A stretch of DNA of 64,000 nt, from NCBI RefSeq assembly GCF_009938225.1, contig NZ_AP019658.1:62001-126000 (forward strand), written 5' to 3'. Under the pieces are notes generated by a model. It saw only the letters and a list, made by a program, of their open reading frames with translations, searched no databases and was not told the DNA's origin. Below are positions 17,060-25,125 of the stretch, in pieces. Source of the DNA: Vibrio ponticus (GTDB lineage Bacteria > Pseudomonadota > Gammaproteobacteria > Enterobacterales > Vibrionaceae). Within the stretch, counting starts at the first letter, position 1; every line of letters starts with the position of its first letter. A program made the position numbers and the translations under genes.

Positions 17060-18121
17060 GTGAAGAAAGTCGCATTGTTATTGTTAAGTTTGGTAGGTGG
17101 ATTCGCTCAAGCCGACGAGCTTAAAGCGCCAGTGGGAGTTAGACCTTGTTGTGCCTTTGGTATGGATCTTAAAGCGCAACTGGGTAGTATTCCCGTGCCC
17201 TTTTTCTCTCTTGAGAACATCCTAGCCGCTGATGAAGTGGGGACGCATCGATACAACGATGGCAGTGAGTCGGTGTCTGGCAGTTTACTTGGGCTTAATG
17301 ATGAAGTGAATGGGATCATCTTTACTAAACAGGGCGGCTTTATCGATACTGCTCATGTACGCGATACCGCTGATTACACTTACTATCTCTATCAGCTTAA
17401 TCGTCACTATCTCGGCTCTGATGCAGAGTTTAGTCTGCCTGCGGAACTGCGGGTGCGCACGCTGCGTTGGAGCAAGCAGGATACGGTGTTAACCGAACCG
17501 CAGCGTTTACAATACAGCGCCCAAGCTGCGGCTCTCACCGCTTACCGACTTGCTCAGTGGCATGAAATTGCGCAGTGGTTTGGTATGGTCTCAGTGACGG
17601 GGTTTAAAGAATACGCCTCGGCATTTTCTTCCGAAGATCTTTACTCAAATATGCTTGGGGCAATGCTAGCGCGAGACATTTTACTCAAGCAGCCGGATGC
17701 CTGCCCTGATGGGTTCGCTCAAGCGATGGACAGTGTTTTTCAGCAAGCGTTAGAGGCGCTAGAAGTACAACCTAAATCGGTGACCCGTGACGTTATGCAG
17801 CAGCTCGACGGTGTTTGGTGGGATAGCAGTCGCCGCTTGCCAGATAAGTGGGTGGTACTGTTTCGTGACTACCATTTAGGTCTAGAGCTCAAACCTAACT
17901 ATCCAACCGCCAAGCAAGTCTTGAGCCTTGATGCTCATTTTTCCAACCAGCAAACGATAGAAGATTGGGTTGAGCTAGAATTGCATGCCAGCGCGCAAGA
18001 GACGTCATTCTCTCAATTGCCTCAGGTGTTGACCGCTATGCCGATTTGGCGTGCAAAGCAGTTCCAGATGATTGCGGATTTTGCTCGCCAGAGCGATCAA
18101 AACACTCATCCTCATCAGTGA
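17060..18121 (+). CDS. DUF4056 periplasmic protein
   Basis: This 353-residue protein has a signal peptide ending near ...GFAQADE. The start is GTG with AGGTGG before it. Soon after the signal comes GVRPCCAFGMDL, the cysteine-pair motif I associate with DUF4056, and later QWFGMVSVTGFKEYASAFSSEDLYSNMLGAMLARDIL. The latter has a helix-rich E...SN.LG pattern that could hold metal or substrate ligands. No reaction is known for the family. It is last in the operon with two outer-membrane barrels and is followed by a strong terminator. Confidence 0.7.
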   Translation: MKKVALLLLSLVGGFAQADELKAPVGVRPCCAFGMDLKAQLGSIPVPFFSLENILAADEVGTHRYNDGSESVSGSLLGLNDEVNGIIFTKQGGFIDTAHVRDTADYTYYLYQLNRHYLGSDAEFSLPAELRVRTLRWSKQDTVLTEPQRLQYSAQAAALTAYRLAQWHEIAQWFGMVSVTGFKEYASAFSSEDLYSNMLGAMLARDILLKQPDACPDGFAQAMDSVFQQALEALEVQPKSVTRDVMQQLDGVWWDSSRRLPDKWVVLFRDYHLGLELKPNYPTAKQVLSLDAHFSNQQTIEDWVELELHASAQETSFSQLPQVLTAMPIWRAKQFQMIADFARQSDQNTHPHQ

Positions 18122-18130
18122 TGAATTTAG

Positions 18131-18160
18131 TTAAGCCTTTGGTGCTGACCAAAGGCTTAA
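18131..18160. terminator. Bidirectional terminator
   Basis: A perfect 13-base stem (TTAAGCCTTTGGT and its complement) with a 4-base loop, T-rich on the plus side. It separates the convergent DUF4056 and PHP phosphatase genes. Confidence 0.88.
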
Positions 18161-18177
18161 TGCTTGTGTTTCTTGCT

Positions 18178-18924
18178 TTAGTAGAGGTGTTCAAACTCTG
18201 CAATACGTTCCCTGCCGCGCAGCAATAAGAAGTTTAGGAAGCGACTAGAGCTAGAAGTGATGATTTTCTCTTCTGCTACCTCATACTTGTTTAACAAAGC
18301 AACGGCATAGTCAAGGTTCGCAATGTCTTGACAGAAATGCGCGTCCGAACCTGTGGTGAAATAGACACCAATCTCTTTTCCAATTCGTACAATCTCATCA
18401 CAACGGACATCGCTACCAATGCGACTTCTGCCGGTCAGTGAGGAGTTGTTAACTTCAATCGCGACATTGTGTTCTTTCGCACAGCTCAGAACGGTTTCGA
18501 TATCAAAAGTAAAGTTAGGGTTCCCTAAATGCCCAAGTGCATCGGCTTTGCCGTTTTTAATCACGTTGATCAGGGCTTGAGTATGTTCTCGCTCACTTGC
18601 AGGTCGAAATACCGGTTCATGGAAGCTGGCTAATACCCAATCGAGATATTGAAAAGATTCATCGAACAAATCAAGCTCACCGTCGGTATTGAGGGTGTTG
18701 GCTTCAACACCGCGAAGAATACCTACATTACTAAGAAAACGTGGCAGTACGATTTGGTTATGGAAGAACCAGTAGTGTGGCGCTCCAGGCATTTTAGGTG
18801 CGTGGTCGGTATTACAGAGCAGCTTTAATCCTTTGCGTTGTGCGGCTTCTGCGTTTTCAATAATGGTGCTGTATGCGTGACCACTAGCCAGTGTATGGGT
18901 ATGAGTATCAACCACTATGTCCAT
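18178..18924 (-). CDS. YcdX-like PHP-domain phosphatase
   Basis: This 248-residue protein is similar over its length to E. coli YcdX, a trinuclear-zinc PHP phosphatase involved in swarming. I start at the ATG at 18924, which has GGGAGG 5 bases upstream; a longer frame to 18993 lacks one. Metal-ligand motifs are [14 protein letters not shown] near the N-terminus, CNTDHAP, RGVEAN, SFHEPVF, LGHLGNP, EVNNSS and TGSDAHF, in the order typical of PHP enzymes. Cytoplasmic. The natural substrate in this family is not settled. Confidence 0.85.
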   Translation of the reverse strand: MDIVVDTHTHTLASGHAYSTIIENAEAAQRKGLKLLCNTDHAPKMPGAPHYWFFHNQIVLPRFLSNVGILRGVEANTLNTDGELDLFDESFQYLDWVLASFHEPVFRPASEREHTQALINVIKNGKADALGHLGNPNFTFDIETVLSCAKEHNVAIEVNNSSLTGRSRIGSDVRCDEIVRIGKEIGVYFTTGSDAHFCQDIANLDYAVALLNKYEVAEEKIITSSSSRFLNFLLLRGRERIAEFEHLY

Positions 18925-19267
18925 TCTTCCCTCCCGAAAAATGCAAAGCAACGGCTCGAAGCAGAGTTGAATATGGCTCGTGAATCGTTGCAAAGAATAT
19001 GCTCAAGCCGCGCTAGAACGTTTGAGCAATACTACAGAAATGTTCAAATATTCTGCGATTTAACTCACGCTGTTGCAAGTAAATCCATATCAAAAAAGAG
19101 GTCAATTTTAGCAATATATGTTTCCTCTTTGAGCAAATTTATAATCGCTAACGAAAGCGATAATTTTACTATCCAGCTAGCAAAAAAATTTTTAAACTCG
19201 CGCCGTCTTTTTCAGACTTTGTTCGTCTAAGTAGTTAGACGATGATTAACTTTGCGTAATTGAATAA
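18925..19267. other. Divergent promoter region with two palindromes
   Basis: This spacer lies between the PHP phosphatase and the glutathione synthetase gene. It holds two good inverted repeats. ATCGCT-AACGAA-AGCGAT is at 19144-19161. TCGTCTAA-GTAG-TTAGACGA is at 19223-19242 and ends 25 bases before the synthetase ATG. Both are candidate operators or leader hairpins. An open frame across this region (18838-19230) has no ribosome site or family resemblance and was not accepted. Confidence 0.55.
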
Positions 19268-20767
19268 ATGAAAAACACCCCAGAAACGTTGGAACAGATT
19301 AAACCTTTGCTTTCTCAACAGCTTATTGAAGATGTTTGTGAATGGGCAATCATGCATGGAGTTGCTTTTAAACAGTCGGATAATACCGCAAGACATTGTC
19401 CGTTTAGCATTGCGCCAACCACATTAGAGCGCCACATGTATCAACATCTGTTAAAGGTGACCCCTTTAATCGCTAAGTTGATCAGCAATGTCTCTGAAGA
19501 TCATCAGTTCTTGCGTCAATCGCTCGCCAATATGTCACAAGCCGAGCCGTTTTTTGCTTTGCTGATGTCAATGCATCAGCAACTGCATGGCGCAATTGAA
19601 CAAACTGAAAATGAAGCTCGCTTATTGCTAGCACCTGCGCGCGAGCCGCTACTGTTGATGCGCACAGACTTTATGGATGACCGCGAATTGGGCGCCAAAG
19701 TGATTGAGTTTAACGGTATCGCCGCTGGCATGGCACCGTTTGGACAGCGTGCGACTCAGCTTCATCGCTATATTGAGCAGCAGTGGGCAATGCAGTTCCA
19801 ACAATGGTCTGTTGCCCAAGCCGCAACGCCAGCGGATAACCTTGGTATGGAGCAGTTGGCGCTGGGTATTGCGACGGCGGCAAAGAGCATAAAACGAGAG
19901 TTTGGCGATCAAGGCAAAGCAACGTTTTTGATGGTGGTTCAGCCCAATGAAGACAACGTTTATGATCAACATTTGTTGGAAGTCGCATTGCAAAATTTAG
20001 GCGTGCGAACGGTGAGACGTACTTTTGCGCAGCTCAGTTATCAGCTATCAAGCGGTGAAAATCAGCGCTTGATGCTGCAAGATGTAGGTGCGATTGATGC
20101 GGTGTATCTGCGCGCCGGTTATCAACATTCTGATTACTGCGATCCTGAGATTGTTGAAGCGCAGTGCTGTCATACTCTGAGCCAAACTCGCGTATTTATC
20201 GAGCAGCATAAAGTCGCAATGAACGCGACCATTAGTCAGCAATTGGCGACCAGTAAATCGATGCAAATGGTGCTGACTATGTTGCCTGCTGAGCAATATT
20301 TGCGTTGGGGTTTAACCCTTGAAGAAGCGGAGCTGGTTAAAAGCGTGCTGGCGGAAATGAAGCCGGTAAACTTAGCCAATATCGAATGGTTTAATCGCCA
20401 TGCCGACAAATCTCAGTGGGTACTAAAAAACCAAGGCGAGGGTGGTGGTCATTGTATTTTTGCCGATGACATCGGAGTCAAACTGGCGCAATTGAAACCG
20501 GAAGAGTATGACGCATGGGCGTTGATGCAGCGCTTGTATCCCCATGAGCGTGAAAAACCAACCGTCGCAATTCGTGATGCTAAGCAGACCATCGTGGATG
20601 ATTTGATCAGTGAAATTGGTTTATTTACCGCGCACTATAAAGGGCAACCAGTGACGGAATTTGATGGCTATGCTGGCTATTTAATTCGCAGCAAACCTGC
20701 GAGTGAGAACGAAGGTGGTATCCACAGTGGTAAAGGCATACTTGATTCGTTGATGCTGGTGGATTAA
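19268..20767 (+). CDS. Eukaryotic-type glutathione synthetase
   Basis: This 499-residue protein is predicted to join gamma-glutamylcysteine and glycine with ATP to make glutathione. It resembles the eukaryotic GSS fold, not bacterial GshB. The correspondences run in order: LALGIATAAK, NVYDQHLLEVALQNLGVRTVRRTFAQL, a VYLRAGY segment, the glycine-rich ATP loop WVLKNQGEGGGH (about residues 384-395), ISEIGLFTAHY, and the C-terminal GYLIRSKPASENEGGIHSGKGILDS. The length is close to the usual 470-500. It is monocistronic, with a weak ribosome site and palindromes upstream. A second, standard gshB is expected elsewhere in the genome, so this may serve a special condition. An alternative is a relative using another acceptor amino acid. 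Confidence 0.85.
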   Translation: MKNTPETLEQIKPLLSQQLIEDVCEWAIMHGVAFKQSDNTARHCPFSIAPTTLERHMYQHLLKVTPLIAKLISNVSEDHQFLRQSLANMSQAEPFFALLMSMHQQLHGAIEQTENEARLLLAPAREPLLLMRTDFMDDRELGAKVIEFNGIAAGMAPFGQRATQLHRYIEQQWAMQFQQWSVAQAATPADNLGMEQLALGIATAAKSIKREFGDQGKATFLMVVQPNEDNVYDQHLLEVALQNLGVRTVRRTFAQLSYQLSSGENQRLMLQDVGAIDAVYLRAGYQHSDYCDPEIVEAQCCHTLSQTRVFIEQHKVAMNATISQQLATSKSMQMVLTMLPAEQYLRWGLTLEEAELVKSVLAEMKPVNLANIEWFNRHADKSQWVLKNQGEGGGHCIFADDIGVKLAQLKPEEYDAWALMQRLYPHEREKPTVAIRDAKQTIVDDLISEIGLFTAHYKGQPVTEFDGYAGYLIRSKPASENEGGIHSGKGILDSLMLVD

Positions 20768-20794
20768 GCCGTTTCCAACTTCGCAAGTTGATGT

Positions 20795-20974
20795 TAATAC
20801 CAATCAGCATAAGTCTTTGATCATTCTTGCTGATTAAAATCGCTGATAACGTTGTTGCAGATTTTGTAATTAGAATAACTAGTTAGCTGCAATCTGCGCC
20901 TAGTTCTAAGCGATTTTTCTTGCGCTTTACGTTGCACAAATTAGCTGACCACTTACTTATCCTGATTGGTATAA
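20795..20974. repeat. MITE-like element with 20-bp terminal inverted repeats
   Basis: The ends are TAATACCAATCAGCATAAGT (20795-20814) and the near-complement ACTTATCCTGATTGGTATAA (20955-20974), 18 of 20 matching. The interior, about 140 bases, is non-coding and contains partial self-complementarity. The sequence looks like a dispersed Vibrio repeat. It lies in the 3' region of the glutathione synthetase gene. Confidence 0.7.
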
Positions 20975-21005
20975 GAAGCCGAGCATTGCTCGGCTTCGTC
21001 GTTTT
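20975..21005 (+). terminator. Rho-independent terminator after the glutathione synthetase gene
   Basis: GAAGCCGAGCA / TGCTCGGCTTC perfect stem followed by GTCGTTTTT, directly abutting the MITE-like repeat. Confidence 0.85.
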
Positions 21006-21019
21006 TGTATTGGTAAGTA

Positions 21020-21448
21020 TCACGCTACTGCAGGAGAGCGACGCTCAACGAGCCATGCGCGAATATGGTCATAAGCGAGGTTGAATACAAAGGCATAAAT
21101 GGTGATAAAAATGGTGACGCCGATGTCCATAACTAACGCTTCCCAAAGGCTCACTTGCAGTATGTAAGCCATCACAGGTACGGTAAAAAATAGCAAACCT
21201 GCTTCAAATAAAACCACATGATTGATGCGCGTCATCAAAGAGCGCTGCTCTTTTTTGCCGGGTACAAATTTATCGAACACCCAGTTAAAAAATACATTCC
21301 AAATCATCGCGATGGTTGCCACAACTATCATGGTTCCTGATAGATGTGCCACTTCATGATCGGTAAAAATAGCCAAACCTGTAATCGCCAGCGAAATTGC
21401 TAACACTTCAAATAGTACTGCGTGAAATACGCGCTCTAAACGACTCAC
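21020..21448 (-). CDS. PACE family multidrug/biocide efflux transporter
   Basis: This 142-residue, four-helix inner-membrane protein carries the two tandem bacterial transmembrane pair domains of the PACE family (AceI type, exporters of chlorhexidine and short-chain diamines). Repeat 1 has RVFHAVLFEVLAI and WNVFFNWVFDKF. Repeat 2 has RINHVVLFEAGLLF and the matching VFNLAYDHIRAW. The membrane glutamate in FE of helix 1 is present. The start is GTG with GAGG upstream. It is divergent from a LysR regulator, the arrangement of aceI with its regulator aceR in Acinetobacter, so drug- or polyamine-responsive control is plausible. Confidence 0.88.
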   Translation of the reverse strand: MSRLERVFHAVLFEVLAISLAITGLAIFTDHEVAHLSGTMIVVATIAMIWNVFFNWVFDKFVPGKKEQRSLMTRINHVVLFEAGLLFFTVPVMAYILQVSLWEALVMDIGVTIFITIYAFVFNLAYDHIRAWLVERRSPAVA

Positions 21449-21564
21449 TCAATAGTCCTCATAACTAAAAACAGGCGGCGATTATGCGGTTTTGAGATTA
21501 GAATGAAAGTTAGCAGCTATCACACATCGTGATGGCTTGGTTGATGGCAGCTTCAGAGTCCTTT

Positions 21565-22440
21565 ATGTACAGTCTTGAACAACTCAAAATCTTTGTCACC
21601 GTGTGTGAATGCGGCACGGTGTCTGCGGCAGCTCGTAAGTTGAAACGCGCTCAATCTGGGGTAAGCCAGTCTATTGCTAACTTGGAGGTGGCGATTAATC
21701 AAGACTTGTTCAGCCGCGAAAAGAATGCGCTCAGCTTAACGGCGACGGGGCTTGCCTTGCTGCCGATTGCCCGCTCGATTCTTGGGCAGCAGCAATTGTT
21801 CGATCAAAAGGTCGAGTCTTTAGAGCAAAGCATTGAAAACACCCTCGCGATTGCGGTTGATGAATGTTTGGTGACGGATGAGTTGTTAGCGGTTCTTTCT
21901 CATTTAGCACAAGCATTTCCGGTGACCAACATTGAGTTGATCACGGTGTCGACGTTTGATGTGGAAGAGTTAGTGCGCAGTAATAAAGCGCAAGTCGGTA
22001 TCATCTTCGCGGATGGAGAGTTAAGAGAAGATATGGACTTCTTTACCCTTGGACAGATGCGCTTTGTGACCGTGGCAGCGAGTGAGCACCACCTTGCCAG
22101 TTTGGTGGAGGTACGCGACTCAGACTTAAAAGCCCATAGGCAAATTGTTCATCGCAGCGCCAGTGAAAAGGAGCTGTGGTTTAGTTATGGCATTAGCTCC
22201 AATTATTGGCATGCTAACAGTCACCAAATGATGGTGACGCTCGCCAGCCAAGGCATCGGTTGGGCATTGGTACCCGAGGTAATGGCAAGCCCAATGATTG
22301 AGCAAGGCAAGCTTGCCAAGTTGCCGGTTGCGCATGAAAAAGAGGGTTGGCTCACCACCACTGGCTGCCTTGTATCACGCAGCCAAGCGTCAGGTCCGGT
22401 GCGCGAGAAGTTGATTGAGCTGTTGCAAAACATGTCGTGA
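21565..22440 (+). CDS. LysR family transcriptional regulator
   Basis: This 291-residue regulator has an N-terminal winged helix (MYSLEQLKIFVTVCECGTVSAAARKLKRAQSGVSQ and on, about residues 1-60) followed by a substrate-binding-like effector domain (about 90-290). I prefer the ATG at 21565, where LysR proteins normally begin; an in-frame ATG at 21529 would add 12 residues of no family resemblance. The ribosome site is weak for both. It is divergent from the PACE exporter gene and probably controls it. The inducer is unknown. Confidence 0.85.
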   Translation: MYSLEQLKIFVTVCECGTVSAAARKLKRAQSGVSQSIANLEVAINQDLFSREKNALSLTATGLALLPIARSILGQQQLFDQKVESLEQSIENTLAIAVDECLVTDELLAVLSHLAQAFPVTNIELITVSTFDVEELVRSNKAQVGIIFADGELREDMDFFTLGQMRFVTVAASEHHLASLVEVRDSDLKAHRQIVHRSASEKELWFSYGISSNYWHANSHQMMVTLASQGIGWALVPEVMASPMIEQGKLAKLPVAHEKEGWLTTTGCLVSRSQASGPVREKLIELLQNMS

Positions 22441-22516
22441 TGACGAGTAGTGCAATCAGGGGTAGAAGGTAACCATGTGTACTTCATCTAACATGGTTAC
22501 CATTTCTAGTGTGGTA

Positions 22517-23029
22517 CTACTTAATCACCCCACACACCACACGTGCACCGCCACCGCCAAGTGGGGCTGGGTGATCGGAGTGATTGTCGCCGCTCGCGTG
22601 AATCATTAATGCGCGCCCGCTTAAATCACTCATTTTCACTCTTGGTGCCAGAACAGGTTGAGTTGCGCTGCCATCTTTGGCGACATACAACGCGGGCAGA
22701 TCGCCAAGGTGGTTGTCATCTGTCCAAGGAAGACCATGTTTACCTGTTTTGGCGGGGTCATAGTGACCACCTGCTGCGCCACCAAGTACGGTTTTGCCCT
22801 CTTTTTCTGAGCTTTCACATGAAGGGTTAGTGTGGACATGGAAACCATGTACGCCCTCAGTTAAGCCTTGCAGTTGTGGAGTAAATACGGTGCCGTATTC
22901 GGTTTCCATAATGGTGACTGTCCCTGCCGAGTTGCCACTTTTTAGGTCAACCATTTCTACGCTCATTTCTGCCGCCATCGCAGAAGTCGCTGCCATACAT
23001 AAAGCCGTTATTAGTAGTTTTTGCTTCAT
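22517..23029 (-). CDS. sodC: Periplasmic Cu/Zn superoxide dismutase
   Basis: This 170-residue protein, with signal peptide [19 protein letters not shown], converts superoxide to peroxide and oxygen in the periplasm. All metal ligands are visible: HGFHVH (copper), GGHYDP and the HLGDLPAL zinc/copper region, and [11 protein letters not shown]. The structural disulphide cysteines are in NPSCESS and the terminal RVVCGVIK. The length is typical of bacterial SodC. Monocistronic. Confidence 0.95.
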   Translation of the reverse strand: MKQKLLITALCMAATSAMAAEMSVEMVDLKSGNSAGTVTIMETEYGTVFTPQLQGLTEGVHGFHVHTNPSCESSEKEGKTVLGGAAGGHYDPAKTGKHGLPWTDDNHLGDLPALYVAKDGSATQPVLAPRVKMSDLSGRALMIHASGDNHSDHPAPLGGGGARVVCGVIK

Positions 23030-23221
23030 CGCTTTTTCCTTTATCGATCTATTCCAGTGACCGCCTATTCATCCTCGCTGGATAACGCGGTTACCTGGCT
23101 ATAAGTATGGCGAGAAAAATGATAATTGCCGCATAGTCAGCAAAGGTTCTCAATTGTGACAAGAAAACCGATGCCGACAGAAAAAAGTGTGAAGATTTAG
23201 GCTAGTGGGGACTCGCCTTAT

Positions 23222-23276
23222 AGGGACAGACACCTCAAGCTGACTCGAAATCTTGCAGGGACAGACACTGCAAGCT
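23222..23276. repeat. Direct repeat AGGGACAGACAC...CAAGCT, two copies
   Basis: AGGGACAGACACCTCAAGCT (23222-23241) and AGGGACAGACACTGCAAGCT (23257-23276) lie 35 bases apart. The GGGACAGACAC core resembles short repeats seen beside REP-type transposases in gamma-proteobacteria. It lies in the 275-base gap between sodC and uxaA, which otherwise holds nothing recognised. Confidence 0.65.
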
Positions 23277-23304
23277 AGATGCACAACGCCAATTTAAACG
23301 TGAT

Positions 23305-24795
23305 TTAGAGAGTGACTCCAGATTTAAAAATCGCTAGTTCACGAATGCCGTTGCGCTCGTTTTTCGTTGGCTCACCGCTGGCAATGGAAGTGAAACATTC
23401 TATAAATTGTTCCAACATGGTCTCCATGGTGACACCTTCAACCAGAGCTCCGGCATTGAAATCAATCCAATGTGGTTTGTTGTTTGCCAGTTCAGAGTTG
23501 GTTGATAGCTTCATGGTTGGTACGAAACCACCATAAGGTGTGCCACGTCCGGTGGTAAAGAGCACCATATGGCATCCACTGGCTGCGAGTGCCGAGGTTG
23601 CGACCGCATCATTACCTGGTGCACTCAGTAAGTTTAAACCTGGTGTCGTTAAACGCTCATCATATTCAAGCACCCCAATAACCGGGCTAGTCCCCGCTTT
23701 TTGTGTGCAGCCCATCGATTTGTCTTCAAGGGTAGAAATGCCCCCTTTCTTGTTGCCCGGTGATGGGTTCTCATAGATCGGCTGATTGTGATCGATAAAG
23801 TACTGTTTAAAGTTATTGACCATATCGACGGCTTTGCTAAAAGTTGCGTGATCAATACAGCGTTCAAACAGTAGATGCTCTGCGCCAAACATCTCGGGCA
23901 CTTCGGTTAACACGGATGTGCCACCGTGTGCGATAAGATAATCAGAAAATTCACCGAGTAGCGGGTTGGCGGTAATACCAGAGAGACCATCTGAGCCCCC
24001 GCATTCAAGCCCGACACGAAGTTTCCCGACGCTTATATCCGTCCGCTTGTCTTGCTTAACGGTTTGATAAATTTCTTCAAGATGCGCAACGGCGACTTCA
24101 ATTTCATCTTGCTCTTTCTGCGCAATCATAAAGCGCACTCTGTCTTCATCAACCTCACCAACGCACTGTTTAAATGGACCGATTTGATTGTTTTCACAAC
24201 CAAGCCCAATCACAAGAGCACCACCTGCGTGAGGATGATTGACCATATTGGCTAAAATTTGTTTGGTATTTTGGTGATCGTCGCCGAGTTGAGAGCAGCC
24301 GTAGTTGTGTGGGAAGAGATAGACGCCATCACATAGCAACTCAGGGTGACGCTGCGTAAAGCGCTGAATCGCTTGTTGTGCGATACCATTGACGCAGCCT
24401 ACGGTAGGAATGACCCAAATTTCATTGCGAATGGCTACGTCCCCATTGCTACGTTGATAGCCGTGGAAGAAACGCTCGGCAAGGTTAGAAGGTTTGATTG
24501 GGCTAAAGTTGGGGTGATATTGATAGCTATCGGTATCAGATAGCTTGGTTTTGATGTTATGCGTATGCACCCACTCACCAACAGTAATATCGGCTTTGGC
24601 ACAACCGATTGGGCTACCATATTTGATAATATCGTGATTGGCTGATATTGGTGCTAAGGCAATTTTACTTCCGCGTTCTACATCCTGTTTTACAACAATG
24701 GATTGATCATCAATTTCAATTGTTTGTCCGGCTTCTATTGCTTGTAGGCAAACTAATACATTGTCATTGCTATTAATTTTTATGAATTTTTTCAT
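23305..24795 (-). CDS. uxaA: Altronate dehydratase
   Basis: This 496-residue cytoplasmic enzyme removes water from D-altronate to give 2-keto-3-deoxygluconate (KDG). It has the two-part UxaA structure: an N-terminal SAF-like domain (residues 1-90) and a large catalytic domain with PTVGCVNGIA, FPHNYGCSQLGDDH, GLGCENNQI, GLECGGSDGLSGITANP, the EVPEMFGAE block and DKSMGCTQKAGTSP. Conserved cysteines fit the iron requirement of the family. The length equals that of E. coli UxaA. It is transcribed away from the uxaB operon, sharing a 330-base control region. Confidence 0.95.
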   Translation of the reverse strand: MKKFIKINSNDNVLVCLQAIEAGQTIEIDDQSIVVKQDVERGSKIALAPISANHDIIKYGSPIGCAKADITVGEWVHTHNIKTKLSDTDSYQYHPNFSPIKPSNLAERFFHGYQRSNGDVAIRNEIWVIPTVGCVNGIAQQAIQRFTQRHPELLCDGVYLFPHNYGCSQLGDDHQNTKQILANMVNHPHAGGALVIGLGCENNQIGPFKQCVGEVDEDRVRFMIAQKEQDEIEVAVAHLEEIYQTVKQDKRTDISVGKLRVGLECGGSDGLSGITANPLLGEFSDYLIAHGGTSVLTEVPEMFGAEHLLFERCIDHATFSKAVDMVNNFKQYFIDHNQPIYENPSPGNKKGGISTLEDKSMGCTQKAGTSPVIGVLEYDERLTTPGLNLLSAPGNDAVATSALAASGCHMVLFTTGRGTPYGGFVPTMKLSTNSELANNKPHWIDFNAGALVEGVTMETMLEQFIECFTSIASGEPTKNERNGIRELAIFKSGVTL

Positions 24796-25125
24796 GGGTA
24801 TCCCAATTAAGTGACCCCGTCCGACCCAAATATACTAGCCTTGTTTCGGTATTTTAATCAAATAAAAAACCACAAAACCGTTTAAAGAGCATTAAATAAA
24901 GCCAGTTAACTCTGAATTAAGCCTTTTAATCTACTACTTTGGTTTTAATTGCCAAATTAAATACAGATAAAAAACAGGTAAAGATGATCACATACACGTT
25001 TTGTGGTTATAAAAAATTAGTTGCCGCCTCCCTCGACCTAGACTCGCTTCATATTCGATAACACCTGTCCGACGCAGTGTTTACCTAGATTAGGTATCAA
25101 TAAGATGCCAACAGAAGGGACAATA
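24796..25125. promoter_or_regulatory. uxaA-uxaB divergent control region with candidate operators
   Basis: Two copies of the same 12-base word in opposite orientation flank the centre: AACCACAAAACCG at 24868-24880 and CGTTTTGTGGTT at 24997-25008. Between them is TTTGG-N9-CCAAA (24938-24956), which resembles GntR-type palindromes. The pair is placed as if one site serves each divergent promoter. LgoR, encoded in this locus, is the obvious candidate binder, but this is not shown. Confidence 0.45.

Noticed and set aside
18838..19230. 130-residue plus-strand frame upstream of the glutathione synthetase
   Set aside because: Its first third is antisense to the PHP phosphatase gene, composition is unlike a protein, and no ribosome site is present.
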